Positions 36,701-51,700 are shown, numbered from the stretch's first letter. The stretch is 62,000 nucleotides of DNA from Phoronis australis (GCA_002633005.1 NMRA01000102.1:449511-511510), one strand, 5' to 3'. Program-made: numbers and translations. Notes: generated from the sequence alone by a model not told the origin.

Positions 36701-39700
36701 TCTATTTGGTGCGACCATGAGATTTCCAGGGGCAAAGGCTTTTCCCGTATTTTGGTCCAGCCATGTGATGTTGCAGTACAGTACAGCACAATGTTACTGG
36801 GTGTGGCCACTGACAAGACAATGAGTATTATTCCCACCCCTTGAAACCTGTTCTAGTCCACACACAAGGCAGAATCATGATACGCACGTTGACTTGTGCA
36901 CGACTGGTGCATGACTGGTGCACGACTGGTGCACGACTGGTGCACAGGCTATTGTCTTGGGTGTTTTATTTTCATTTGCCAAGTGTAACAATATGGAGTT
37001 TTTTAGAATCTAAATTAGAGGGAGTCAGCCCTCCTTTTTAGCATACTGCGGCGCATTAAAAGAAAATATGAGGAAAACAGGAGAAGGCGAGATTTTGAAT
37101 CGAATTGGCAGAAAGAGCGGACCTGGCTTCAAGACACAGAAGATGACGTGAAACTAGTATCAACATGTCGAGCTAAAGACCGGAGGGGGGTGCATGCAAA
37201 ATCTAGGAGTCGACCGCCACCTTGCCCAATACAGCCGTTTAAATGAAAAACAATCTAATAAACATCATTTTCTTGGGCCATTCTCTGCCTTTTGTAACCA
37301 AGAAAAGTGTTGTTTTGAAAACAGTATGCTCGTGACACGCGCCATTTCCTAAAATTAAATGAAGTGAAACCAATTGTGATAATTTGTTGTGACATGAATG
37401 CAACCTAGTGAAAGAATGACAGTTGATTGCAGAATCAGCGAACAAAGAAACTGGCCAATGGTTGACGCTATATTTCATGGCGTCGAAAGTCGACGCAAAG
37501 ATAGTGCCGCAATTTTAGCTGCAAAATAATGGTAGACTTCCAATTATTCCAACAACAGTAAATAATTTAGTGTACTCAAGAAAGAGAGTAGCTTTTAATG
37601 AAATTAATTTTGTGTGAGATTTTATCTGGTCAGTCTTTTACCCACGTCGGCGCATAGCAAGGCCACGTCTTGTGTTGTTGGGAATTTATCGACGCCCAAA
37701 GTTTCTTGGTAGGAATTCTGCATTTTCTAAAAACGATACTAGCCCTAATAGATAGTGACATCAACTCATGAAATGATCATTTTTATTGATGTTAACAGCA
37801 AGTTTGTGGTGACCGTCGCAAAACGGCCGGGGGACTGAACTTTGGGCTGGGCGAGTAGATTTTCAGGCTCACTTGCCCAGCTGGCGAGCGGGGTTTTGAA
37901 AGCTGGGTATATTCCTGCGTAGTATGTGAAAGTTTCGTATGAATCCAATTTACCATTTCTGAGATATGATGTTCCCAAATTAGCCAAAGCTTCACATTTT
38001 TCTTAGGTCCTACATAATCTTAAAATTTTCTTTTTATTTCAATATACATGTTATATCTTCTTAGTGCTGAGGGCTCTCATATTTTTTGTTGAGTTTAGAA
38101 CTGACCTTAGTGAGAACTTGGTGTTGTCATGGGAAATTTAAGGGAAGTCCTACTTGGAGTCTTGAGAATTGAGCTTGTGAATAAGAGTACTGAAGCATCA
38201 TAAGTTACGATGTACTCTTTTACAAATTTTTATATTATTGGCTGTTAAAACTTTTCTACCATAAAAATATGTTTGGATCAAGTGGCTTTGGAAATACGAC
38301 CTGATTAAATTCTTCACTGGCTTTTGTGTACTTCGGAGTAATAGTAATGATTTAATGACATTGTGTGTTCTCAGGTGCCATGGGAAAGCGCACAAAATTC
38401 CAGCAGAACGACATCGCCCAGTTGGTCGTGCGTGTGCAGAGAACTGATGACGTCCGTGCCAATGACCCGACTCCTGATCTGACACCTGTTGATGTAGCCT
38501 TGGATGATGAAACGGTGTTGAACCAGATGAAATTGACAGAACCTGTGGAGACGGAAGAGAAGCCTACAATGGTGGAACAGTCTGTGCTGTTGGCTATGTG
38601 GTAATTGGCTTGAGTGGTGACCTAGATTATAACAGTCTGTGCTGTTGGCTATGTGGTAGTTGGCTTGACTGGTGACCTAGATTATAACAGTCTGTGCTGT
38701 TGGCTATGTGGTTGTTGGCTTGACTGGTGACCTAGATTATAGCAGTCTGTCAAAAATTCTCTTTGCACAAAATTTGACTTAAGCTGTACATTTTAAATAA
38801 GTAAAAATTATAATAGTCCTCATACTCATCATATATATGATATCAACATGCTGGTTTATGATAACATTACAAAGTAGATTGTTAACAGTAGTCACACAAA
38901 ACACCATTTTCTCGTCATGATTTGTCCAGTTACAACAGAAATGGTAGGTAATGACTGGTCAGTGTAGCATAATGACTGGTGAGTGTGACGTAATGACTGG
39001 TAATACTGGTCAGTGTGACATAATGACTGATAATGACTGGTCAGTGTGATATAATGACTGGTAATGACTGCTCAGTATGGCATAATGACTGGTAGTGACC
39101 AGTCAGTGTGCCATAGTGACTGGTCAGTGTGGCATAATCTTATTCATTGAATAGTATTAATCTGGGAATGTTCGCCCTTTGTGATGAATGTGTTAACTTT
39201 GTAATCAGTTGTCACTCCAAAGATGTTTGTCTTCTTACCCATTTTACTATTTTACTTTAATGAGGAGCGTACTTTTAAATCTCTCTAAAACAGATATTCA
39301 TGTTTGTTTGCTGATTTTGTTCTTTTGATGTTACAGTATGTATAACAAACGGAACAGTCCCGATGATGAAATCACAGGTTGGCAGACTGCAGCTTACTTG
39401 ACTGTGAGTCTAATTAGCAATTTGGTTTTGTTTTTGTGTGGTTGAGTTTTTTTCATTGGTTTTAGCTATTACCACACAGGAATATAAATGTCAAAGGATA
39501 CCCGTGTACAGTGACAAAACTGTATGTATAGTTTGTGTTTAAAAGGCGTAGTTTTTTGTTTAAATGACAAGGTTGCCATCCTGAGTGTCACTTACCTTAT
39601 GAAGAGAAACTTATTCTGTGACTAAAACTTTGAGTAAGCAATCTATCTCAAAATTCTCTTATTTTGTATTTATTTTTTTTTATTTATTTAACCTGGAAAC

Positions 39701-42700
39701 ACATTCAATTACAAGTAAAAATCAGCCTCTTTTAAGGCCCTGCCAAACATACTTCCATACACAGCATGGTAAGCAGCAGAAACTAAGAGCATTAAAACTA
39801 TAATGAATAAGGATAAAATTGTTTAAAGGGAGACAACATAAAACATTATTGCATGAATTAAATTGTTTAAAGGGAGACAACATAAAACATTATTGCATGA
39901 ATTAAATTGTTTAAAGGGAGACAACATAAAGCATTATTGCATGAATTAAATTCAATTTCTTCCAGTACATCATCGCCCACTCCACAAACTGGTCAGTCAA
40001 GTCGACAGCCCTGTACTCCAGGTGCCTGGAGGAACAGGGCAGCTTCCGTCGCCAGATGCGCTGTATGTCACAATTAGAAGAGCTCGTTCATCAGTTCAGC
40101 AGGCTGTCCCCTAGTGTTAGTCAGCGTCTACATATCTTCCACAGTGTCGACATGTTGCCTACTTGGTTGGTTGAGGTAACATACCATCACAATATGTGGC
40201 TTAAGACTTAATTTTATGACGTCATTTTGTACTTTTGCAAGATGGCTATGTTCAAGTTTATATTTAAAACAAATTTGTTTGTAACATAGTCATGAGTAGA
40301 TTGTTTACATTTCTTTTTTGTTTTTTTCTTGGCTTTTGGGACTGATCCCAGTAATGTTTTTCTAATGAAGTTTTGTCAACAAATAGCCTTAGAATTTCTG
40401 TTGAACACTCGTCCAGAATTAACATGCTATCAAAATGGCATCCTGACCCATACTGTGGGAACTATTTGTCTTGTCATGGCTTTCATGAAAATCAGCCAAA
40501 GTCACATTCTGATGGTTTAAAAACATTCTTTATCTTCTAGAGAGCATTTGGTCAACTGCTCTACAAGCTGGGTTCCCACAATGCAGCACTGGATGTGTTT
40601 GAACGACTCCATCTCTGGGAAGACGTGATACGGTGCTATGGTGCTCTGGGAAGGACTGAGAAGGTAATCGGATGGTGCTGTAATCGTGGCCATGAAAATT
40701 TAGTTAAGCATAGTTGAATTAATGAAATTATATAATTAAAAACCAGTTCTAATCAACTGAAATTGAGAAGCAATACAGATTTTCAAGAGATTGCGGCTAT
40801 GTAATTATGTTATTATTAACTAAAAACTTAAGCTTGTGAATTCCGTGAGTGTTCAGTGTAAGTGTGCGTACATGCATGGCAAGTTATTTAGAGTGTGTGA
40901 AAGAAAACCATGGCGTAATGTTTTTGCAGATTATATTGAAATGTATATGGATCCAGAGTCTACAGTCTAGGAATGTGTAATAAGCATACTTTGGACTATC
41001 CATTCAAAGTGCAACTCTTTCCACAATTTATCCTCTTGGAATTTAGCTTTTGAAGTATTCAGGTAGTTCAAATAGTTCTTTTTACCCATTCTTTAGGCAG
41101 AGCAGTTAATTCGAGAGCAACTGGCCGTGCGACCAACCCCCATACTCTACTGTTACCTTGGTGATGTAACCAGGGACATTGACAACTATCAGAAGGCTTG
41201 GGACCTGTCCAAGGGTCATAGTGCCAGGGCTATGAGATCTCTGGGGTATCACTATCTGAAGAAGGAACAGGTGAGAAATGGTGGGGTCTGGTCAGTACAG
41301 CCTGTCACGGGGTTAACGGGTGGTATTATTACTTGAATGGGCATATTCGTGTGGCACAATATTGTATTAAAACAATGACATTTATTTCATTTTTGATTGT
41401 TTTAAAAAAAGATGAAAATCATGAAGTTACTGCTCTGAGACATCAGTTTGGAGTTGCACTAAGGTATGAACCGTACATATACATATAGTAAGGCGTTATG
41501 GAGCTAAGACCACTGGGAGCATAGCCAGCAGTGGAAGAAACTTTGACCATCAAACAAGTGCTAATGCTTGACAGGTGTTGTGGATATTCAATGCTAACAA
41601 CCAAGTGTGAGCATAGCAACATTGTTTTTACTTTTACATTGTATATACACTGTATATTTCTTCCTGCTTTGAAAAAAGAGCCCCCACTGTGAGCCTTCAG
41701 AGGCTTCCTGGTAATCATTATAATGTGTGTGTTCAAACTTGAAAGATTCCTATTGACAGTGGGTGTCCAAATAATACATTGTCTGTCCTTGCCAGGTTGT
41801 CCATATTAGTGCTAGGGTATCCATTTAGCGTCCAAATGGACGCCCTAGCACTAATATGGACGTATGCTGCATAAAGGCCTGGTTGGAACTCTGCAGTTAA
41901 TGTGAGATGAAAAAAGATCAATGTCTGGATTTCCAAAAAACAGAACAAATTTTGTTACAATTGACCCGAGACTCTTCAACTAAACAGTTCAAAACTGGCA
42001 AATGAGTAGCAGACAATCTCAGATTTTGTTGGATATACCAGAGCCAAATGTCACAAGTTAGATTGAAAAGATCTAGTTTCCGGCTGCCTAACTTATTAAA
42101 ACAGGTCACAGCAGTAGTATTGTCCATCCTCAGTTGAACATGGACGTAACTGTTATCAGAGCAGAAAGACTTCAATACCAAGAAACAGCCTAAAGTATGA
42201 TGCTTGCGCTCCATATCGGACCAATGTCCTCCAGTAGGAGTGGAATGATTACAAACACCACCCTATCCAAACTTGCTGGGATCTGAATCGATTGGAGGCT
42301 CCTCTCTAACCAGAGGGCTACTTAAGGAGCCAATATTGTGAATTCACTATTTCAAGTCTATACTGACAAAAGTCAGGTGAAGACTTAACAGAGTCAAAAT
42401 CCTCCTTAGCCAAACGTAACGCATCATTCTTAGCAATTTCTCACCATTAATAAAGTAACGAGAACAATGGTCGCAGCTCGGCAAACAGTCGCCAAGTTGC
42501 CAATAAGCTGAGAAAAAAATCAAATAGATACCGGCTCAGCAGATAACAAATTCAGGCAAAGGGATTTAATCTTTTTCCTCTCACGAAAAGGCGACTCAGT
42601 AGTCATAGAATCTGAGGTTAGAATATAACCAAGAAATTCAATAGTCATAGAATCTGAGGTTAGAATGGAACCAAGAAATTCAATAGACTTCGATGGCATT

Positions 42701-45700
42701 AAGCTAGTCTTCTTGGCATGCACTGTGAAATCTAAAGAATCAAGTAACTCCACTGCAACCTTGCTATTAGACCCCAAGCTTCATCAAAGGTATCTCCAAT
42801 GGTAATGAAATCATCTATGTAACCACGACAACAGAGTGACTAGATTGCCATGAACTAGCCAAAACAGTTGTCAAAACTAGGGGATGAATTCAAACCCTGA
42901 GGCAAAGCTGCGAAGTGGTATAAGGAACTATGTGTAGAGATTTTCTAGTAAAACTAGACACAGCAATGGAAAAGTAGACATCCTTTAAATCAATGGATGA
43001 AAACCACGAGCTTTCTTAATAAGGGGAATAAAATCGCTAAACGTGTAAATGTTAAAATGACACTTCCGGACATGCCGGACATGATCATTCTATTGTCTCG
43101 GATTATTGATCATGGGAAATGACCCATCTTTCTTAAGAGCCAGGAAAACATTAGAGCACGATTCAGCAGTGCCTTAGGCTTCAAACTAGGCAATGATATC
43201 ACCAAGAACAGGATGTCATTTTAACATCATAACTGATGGCTTTAGACCTAACATATTGAATGAGATAGCAGTTGAGCTCAAAAACATATTCACGAATAGT
43301 GGACAAAATCCAAGAATCAGAAGTCAGTTCTGACCAATGTGAAAAGGCAGTAGCAGTTGTACCTGCATGAAAATTATGAGGTGAATTTTCAAAAAAATTC
43401 ACAAGATGTTTGAGTTGTTGTTTACAAAGAGAATCATTAACGCGCTCATATAAAACTGTCATCTCGGCTACAGAAGCATTCACTTCCTTTTAATCCTGCT
43501 TGTCGGACAACTTTGACGGAGGCCGCCACTTGCCTAAAGAAGACCTATGATGATGTTACTGATAACCTCTGCCGTAGTGACTGGACTTCTAAGGATATGA
43601 GCATAACAATGACAAACTGGTCTATTTCTTTAATGTGTTTGTTGATGTCTCCCCAAACAGAAATTCCTTTCCAATGAGCAAATTAGTCTTGCACAGTTTG
43701 TTATATGATGGTGGCTTCCTTGCAAATCTGGCACGACTTATTAAAAGTGGATGACAAAACCCTGAATGTATTGATCAGCTTTGACTAGAGCAATTCTTGT
43801 GATGCACTGCCAGAGTGAGAGGCATTAAAAAGCTTAATGATTGGCACAGTACCCTTCAAAAGAAGGGTAAATTCTGCTGCAAACTGTTGTCAAGTTTCTT
43901 AGTGCAATTTTTCAACTTGTCCTGTATCGCTGGGTTTTCGCGAGTAACAGCCATAGAATCACAGCTCTGTGGAAAGAGACATTTCTCCATAGACTTACAC
44001 AAACGTTCCTCATTGGGTCTAATTCTTACTCCACTGTTGACAATAGTAGCTATCGAATCCAAAACAGGTGGGCCAGGAACAGTGGGGGGGGGGGCCATTC
44101 GACAAATGTTTTTCGTGAGCATCCTGATACACCGATGCCAAAAAGGCGGCAACAGCTTCGCCAAACTGCAGTTGGTCAATAGGGTCATCTTTGACCTCGC
44201 TCTCCTCTGCCTCATTGCCCTCGTATTCCTCGGGGATAGAAAAAAGGGCCTGCTGCTATTCAGTGGCGAAAATCAGTTCAGCGATTTGCAACAGAACACA
44301 GTCGCTCCCTGAGTTCTCCTTAGCCTCCGGCGCGACAACTCTAACACCATCCGACTACTTGGTCAGTCTCACCACTGTTTCTATGGCTATATCCAACTGC
44401 GAGTTGGTTGAATGACCAGGAACGTTCTAGGACAACAACGTCATAATGATAAACATGTTCTTCCCTACTGAAAAGTAGATCAACTAGCATGCTGCATCTC
44501 AGACAGATTGAAAAACATGACGTCTCACTGACGAGGTCAAGTCATACTGACTGACGAGAGTTAGGACGTCATCTCATGTAGTCCCGAGGTATTCTTGAGC
44601 CAAGTGAAATTGCTAATTATTTTTGGAAACTGAATTGCTTGAATCTTCTGTTTCATTAAACATTTATTTACACATAGGTCCAGTAAGTTAAAACTACAGC
44701 AAATAAAGTGTTTCATGATAGGAGAGCATCATTTAGTCGTGTGTTGTTACTTATGATAACGTGATGTCTGCTGTCTTATGTCTGCTTTTAGTATGAAGAG
44801 TGTGTTGCGTGCTTTGAAAAGACACTTCATGTAAACCGACTTCAACGTGACGCCTGGTTCAGTTACGGCTGTGCATCTATGTTGCTTCAGAAGTTACCAC
44901 AGGCAGCCAATGCCTTCCGCTGCTGTCTTGAAGTTGACTTTGATGTAAGTAGGTTCTACTTCTGTCAAGATGTTGGGGACTGTTCCTTCCAAAAGTTCAA
45001 CAGTCATATGTGGAGTGTTTCATAGGCTCCTCAAGGAAGTGAACATTGATGCTTTGCTAGACCTGTTCACTTTCTCAAATGCAACAGGTTTTATTAGTAC
45101 TTTGATCGAACATTAAAATTCATTAGCAAATATGTTTAGTAAGATATGGTTGGATGAATCGCATTTGTTTTTGGCCAAAATATGAGTACGAACTTTAAAA
45201 TCAGGGCATATGTAAATAACGACATTGATAGATGTTTCGGTTTATTGTCCCTAAACCAAAATGTCCGTCAATAAGTCGTTATTTACATATGCACTGATTT
45301 TAGTTCGGATAACATGAGTATTGATTGGTGTAGTTAGTGTTTTCACGCCAATGTTTTGTGACATCATAAAAGTATATACAAGCACCAAATCCTGATCTTT
45401 TCAATTTTAAACCAATGTTGACCAATGAAAATGGTGATAACGAAGAAAGGCATTCTTCGTGAAAAGCTCATGACATGTCTTCTTGTTGGTTTTCAGTGTA
45501 AAAAGCACCCAAATACTCTGCTACAGAGTTGGTTTCAACTTGTTTACTGCTTTATGTTAGGGTTTTAGAAGTTAGCTTTGTTTGCCTTTAGTTAAGAGTG
45601 AACTCTACATTGGCCAGCTAAGATCAGCACATTTTTGCCACAGAAGCAACATGCCTGTTAGCGCATTGAGGAATGGGTTGGTTCCTTGCTCCAACACTAG

Positions 45701-48700
45701 GTGGAAATGCTACTTCATGATTCTGAGGATGTTTTGAGCCTTTAAATTTATTTTATTTGAATCAGTTGACTGTATTTTAAGACTGATAGTATTTACACGC
45801 GATGAGTGCAAATTAACAGTAATTGCATTTACTATCGTTTACTTTTAAATAAATACGTCAAGATAATACTGAATCAGGACAGGAAAGTTTAATAGCCCTT
45901 TCAGATTACTAACCAGTTGAGTTGTTTGGAAATTCTCAATCAAGAGTGTTACGTTTGTTACAGAATGCACAAGCTTGGAATAACTTGGGTTCCATCTATG
46001 TTAAAATGAATGAAAAGTAAGTGAGTAATGTAGTTAGAATATAAATTATTCTAATTTTGCTTTGTGGAATCTGTATAATCATACATTCCAATGACATTCA
46101 TCAAGATTACTTTAATTGATCAACATTCATATTAAGATTATGATTTTGTCTGGACTGTTACTTTATTTTAAAACCAGGAATAGGTAACCAACATTTCATC
46201 TCTGCTTGATGAAGGTATTATTTGTCTGCGGCCTATTTTTATCAAAGGTGGTATGCCCAGTTTTAACTTCAATTTAACCTGCACACACACTGAATGGAGT
46301 AAAAAAATGATCAACTTTACAATCAGTTGTGACACTGCAATCTTGTAACATCCCATTCTCAGTTACTGATGGTTTTAGCTATGATTTAGTGTTCAACCTT
46401 GATAGAACTGCCCCCTGTGGTTTATGTGTGATCAAATGTTAGAGCAGTCTCAGTAGTAATTCTGGTAACTTTGCTTGTTTAGGGTCAAAGCCCTGAAAGT
46501 TTACAAAGAGGCTGTAAAATATGACTATGAAAACTGGAGAATTTGGCATAACCATATGACAGTAAGTTGCATTGTGGGAGTTTTTGTTTATTGAATTTGC
46601 AGTTGGCGTGATAGTTTTATATTTTCAAATGATGTCACAATGACCTAACTTCCATGTAACGCACAATGCGCCACTGGACTCCATAAAAAATTGTGAGAAT
46701 TAAATGTTTATATTGTGGCTTATTTATAATGATATTGTCTCAGACTTGTGGACCAGGTGTTCTCTTTCATGTAATTTTTTATTGCACCATTGCAGTTATT
46801 TTTCGAGCGAATTTTTTTTTTAGTTTACCATTGAAGCACTGACTGTAATATTTATAAGCTAGTTTTCCATTGAAGCGTTGACTAATATTTATTAGCCCTG
46901 GCATATAGTCAGCCCTGGCATGTAGTCAGCCATATAGTCAGTCCTGGCATATGGTCAGCCCTGACACATCGTCAGTCCTGGCACACAGTCAGCCCTGGCA
47001 TACAGTCAGCCCTGGCATACAGTCAGCCCTGGCATACAGTCAGCCCTGGCATACAGTCAGCCCTGGCATACAGTCAGCCCTGGCATNNNNNNNNNNNNNN
47101 NNNNNNNNNNNNNNNNNNNNNNNNNNNNNNNNNNNNNNNNNNNNNNNNNNNNNNNNNNNNNNNNNNNNNNNNNNNNNNNNNNNNNNNNNNNNNNNNNNNN
47201 NNNNNNNNNNNNNNNNNNNNNNNNNNNNNNNNNNNNNNNNNNNNNNNNNNNNNNNNNNNNNNNNNNNNNNNNNNNNNNNNNNNNNNNNNNNNNNNNNNNN
47301 NNNNNNNNNNNNNNNNNNNNNNNNNNNNNNNNNNNNNNNNNNNNNNNNNNNNNNNNNNNNNNNNNNNNNNNNNNNNNNNNNNNNNNNNNNNNNNNNNNNN
47401 NNNNNNNNNNNNNNNNNNNNNNNNNNNNNNNNNNNNNNNNNNNNNNNNNNNNNNNNNNNNNNNNNNNNNNNNNNNNNNNNNNNNNNNNNNNNNNNNNNNN
47501 NNNNNNNNNNNNNNNNNNNNNNNNNNNNNNNNNNNNNNNNNNNNNNNNNNNNNNNNNNNNNNNNNNNNNNNNNNNNNNNNNNNNNNNNNNNNNNNNNNNN
47601 NNNNNNNNNNNNNNNNNNNNNNNNNNNNNNNNNNNNNNNNNNNNNNNNNNNNNNNNNNNNNNNNNNNNNNNNNNNNNNNNNNNNNNNNNNNNNNNNNNNN
47701 NNNNNNNNNNNNNNNNNNNNNNNNNNNNNNNNNNNNNNNNNNNNNNNNNNNNNNNNNNNNNNNTGTATTTTCATAGGTCTTCAGGTGTATACTTTGTGTT
47801 ACTTCGTGACTATGAAGGAAAAGTTCCAAGTAGAAATTTGTTTCTGGCATTCTAATGCTGTGCTAATCTCGTATGTTGGTAAATTTGTTTTTAATTGTAT
47901 GTTTCTGTGGTGCTTTAAGCAACTGGTGTATAGGATGTGCTTGTGTTATGAAGATTACTCACATTTTGCCCCTAGCCTATTGAGGAGACAGTGTTCACGC
48001 CTTTCCATTTTGCTAAGTACAACATACTACATATATGCCCTCTACTGGCCACTTTATGGTACCAATAAACAACCCTAGAAGGATACCGTTTGCGGTGCAA
48101 TTGTGGGCGCATTTCAACGCTCTGCGTTGCTCTTGTTACTGTTTTCGAGTCTTTTTTTTGGCGTCTGCCCCTCTATCAACCAAATCGTTCTAAGAATGAT
48201 TGTGGAAATTAGCATGTATGTTCTTACTATGATGAGGACAGACAAAGACGATTTTCCGACGACTTTGACAACTGTGGTGCCTCCTAATGACAGTTTTTTT
48301 GCGCATATGACTGTATCTCCTTAACACTATGCAGAATTGTTATTAAAGTTAGCAATTGTATTTATATGAATTTGACAATGGACGACGACGACTTTCGGAC
48401 GGATCTTACTACCAGTGTGCTCCTTGTGGCAATTTTAATTGTTTACGTTTACCTCTACATCTTCAAAGTTCCTCAACAGGTTTTCATAAAATTTGGAATA
48501 TAGGCATCTGTTGGAGAAATGACACTATCCTCCTGTTTTCACATGGTATCGTGGTATTTTGCCATTTTGCGCCACCTGATGGCCATTTTTGCTGTTTTGG
48601 AGTCCGCCCCTTTATCAAATAAATCATTCTAAGGATGATTGTGAAAATTGGCATACATGTTCTTAGTGTAAAGAGGATGGTTGACGGTGGTATTCCATTG

Positions 48701-51700
48701 ACTTTGCAGTTGTTTTTTTTTGCACTCATAGTTGTATCTCCTAAACCTACTGCAGGATCCTTGTTAAATTTAGCAAGTGTATTTATATGAAATTGATAAT
48801 GGACGAGGACGACTTTCAGATGAATCTGGCGAACGCTGTACCCTGTAGTGGCAATTTCGTTTTTTCTGTATTCCTTTGCTTCTCTGAATTTTTCGACAGA
48901 TTTTTATGAAATTTGGAGAATAGCTTTCTATTAAGGATTCAATGGCATGCTCCCGTTTTTGGATGGATTTGATGTATTTTGCACCTGTCCATCTAACGCC
49001 CATTTTTATGATACAAATATATACCCGCAGAAGCACACCGTTAGTGATGCATTCGTGGGCGCATTTCAATGCTCTGCGTTGCTCTTGTTAGCATTTGTTC
49101 TGAAGGAATTTTGGGTGGCAAAAAGAGTCCCCAGGGGGTCTTTTGCAAACTTGTATTTGCTTCCACAGAATCCTGGTTCAGTTATTGGTGTGTTGCAAGA
49201 TGAAGACATCACTTTGTCGTCAATTTGGTTATTGCAGTACAAGTCTAACAAATGATTGTCTTGGAAATATTTTGATGTTCCTGGTTATTGCAGTACAAGT
49301 CTAACAAATGATTGTCAATATTTTGATGGTCCTGGTTATTGCAGTACAAGTCTAACAAATGATTGTCAATATTTTGATGGTCCTGGTTATTGCAGTACAA
49401 GTCTAACAAATGATTGTCAATATTTTGATGGTCCTGTTTGAGACCAAATATTGACACTTGTCCCAGACATGCAGAATGATTTTGACAGAGCCCCCTGTGG
49501 GCTTTTTAGAGTCTGGTTCCTGAAAGAGCCCCAGTTTAGGGTTTTGATATTAATACAGGCTCAAGTCGCCAGTAAAAACCATAGAAACGTGTTATCGTGG
49601 TTTTGAAAATGTACTGAATATACCCCTTTGTGCCTCCATTTGGTGATGGCTGTTTATGGAAATTTCTAATTCAAACCATTGCGGAGGTACTTACAAAAAT
49701 TCAAATAGCATTAATTTTGTTAGAACTGTTATCAGCGAGTAACAATAACTGCAGTGTTGTTAGTGATAATGATCTGAAAGTCTCAGTTTCCTATGTAGTT
49801 ATATTAATGAGTATTTTAACATGTAGTTTAATGACTGTTGTTTTAACATAACAGTGTTCTGCAATCAGCAACTTCATAGTTTCACTTCAGTTCATTTAAA
49901 TCCTGTTAGGTGACCAGTGAGTCAGAAGTATGGCAGTGTTATGCTGAGCTGGTCTCTGGCCAACCAGAGCTAACACAAGAAGACAAGGAAAAGGTGATTG
50001 ATGTGGAAAGGAAATTATACATTGTATTGTGTTACTAGGTTTTAATTTCAAGGCATTCTTAAATGTTAGGTGCAACTGATGTCATTAACTGCATAAGGAG
50101 TGTAAAAACATGAAGTCATGGTTTCCATTTTTATGAATTTTTTTGTTATACGCCCACATATTTATATGTGGACGCATTATGCGGTCATCTCCGTCTGTCC
50201 GGCATCCGTCCAGCATCCGCTGCTCTATCTCCGAAACCCTTTGACATACATTCATGAAATTTGGCACATATGTTCCTTTCATCGATGGGACGGCATTTAC
50301 GAACTTTCGGACGGATCCGACCAATGGTGTGCCCCTAGTGGCAAATTTAGTTTTTTACGCTTACCTCTATATCTTCAAAGTTCCTAAACGTATTTTCATA
50401 AAATTTGGCATATAGGCAACCATTAGTGAGATGACGCTATACTTTGGTTTTGGGATGGATTCGATGAAGTTTGCGCCACATAGTGGCCATTTTTGCTGTT
50501 TTCGAGTCTGTTTTTTAGTGTCCACCTTCTATCAACCAAACTGCTCTAAGGATGATTGTGAAAATTGGCATGTATGCTCTTACTATGAAGAGGACGGCTG
50601 ACGATGATTTTCCGATGATTTTGTCTACAGTGGCACCTCCTAGTGGTAGTTTTGTTTTTTGTGCCCGTGGCTGTATCTCCTGAACCGTTTGCAGGATCTT
50701 TGCTAAATTTGGCAAATGTATTTATATTATGTTCACAACGAATGACAACAACTTTCGGACGGATCTGACTACCAGTGTGCCCCTAGTGGCAATTTTAGTT
50801 TTTTATGTTTACCTCTGTATCTTCAAAGGTCCTCAACAGATTTTCAAAAAATTTGGAATATAGGCATCTATTGGTGAGATGATGCTATCCTCCCATTTGC
50901 GGATGGAATCACGGTACTTTGCACCACCTAGTGGCCATTTTTGCTGTTTTCGAGTCTGTTTTTTGGCGTCCACCGGTCAATCAACCAAACCATTCTAACG
51001 ATGATTTTGAAAATTGGCTTGTATGTTCTCAGTGTGAAGAGGGCAGTTGACTATAACGAATTCGACTACTGTGGCACCTCCTAGTGATAGTTTTGTTTTG
51101 TTTTGCGCCCATAGCTGCATCTCCTTAACACACTGCATGATCTTTATTAAATTTAGTAATTGTATTTTTATGAAGCTAACAACAGACGACGTCTTTTAGG
51201 CAGATCCAATGAATGCTGTGCCCCATAGTGGCAATTTTTTTTTTCTGTTTTCCTTCGTTTCTCTAAAGTTTCTTGATTGATATTTATGAAATTTGGTAAA
51301 TAACTTTCTACGATGGCATTTTCCCGTTTTTAGATGGATTTTATGTTTTTGCGCCTTCTAGTGGCTATTTTTATGATACAAATAAACAACCCTAGTAGCA
51401 CACTGTTAGCGGTGCATTCGTGGGTGCATTTCAACGCTCCACGTTGCTCTTGTTTAATTAGGAATATAATATTAGCTCAAAAAGAGAAATATGTCATTTT
51501 GTAATTTCATGAAAAGCATCTGAATTGATTCATACATAACGCAGTACCATGCAGTTATCTTGGAGGTCTGCAAAGTGTCGACAACCAAGGTTTGCTATAG
51601 ATTTACCCGTGTTCTTTTTTCACCCAGGCTGCTCAGTTGTTACAGAAGGCTCAGCGCTGTGTCACTCAACAACTAAACTGGCAGAAGGAAGTCGAGAAGT

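Noticed and set aside
41127-41336. Independent small gene in the TTC27 region
   Set aside because: It is TTC27 exon 11 read on into its intron.
43815-44312. 165-codon plus-strand frame in TTC27 intron 11
   Set aside because: It lies antisense to the DIRS-like gag region and has no motif of its own.
46951-48078. 375-codon frame across the second gap
   Set aside because: It is open only because Ns are read as unknown residues. Its visible parts are a 17-bp minisatellite and R1 repeat.
49245-49457. Open repeat frames on both strands
   Set aside because: A 51-bp minisatellite keeps all frames periodic; no start context or splice sites.
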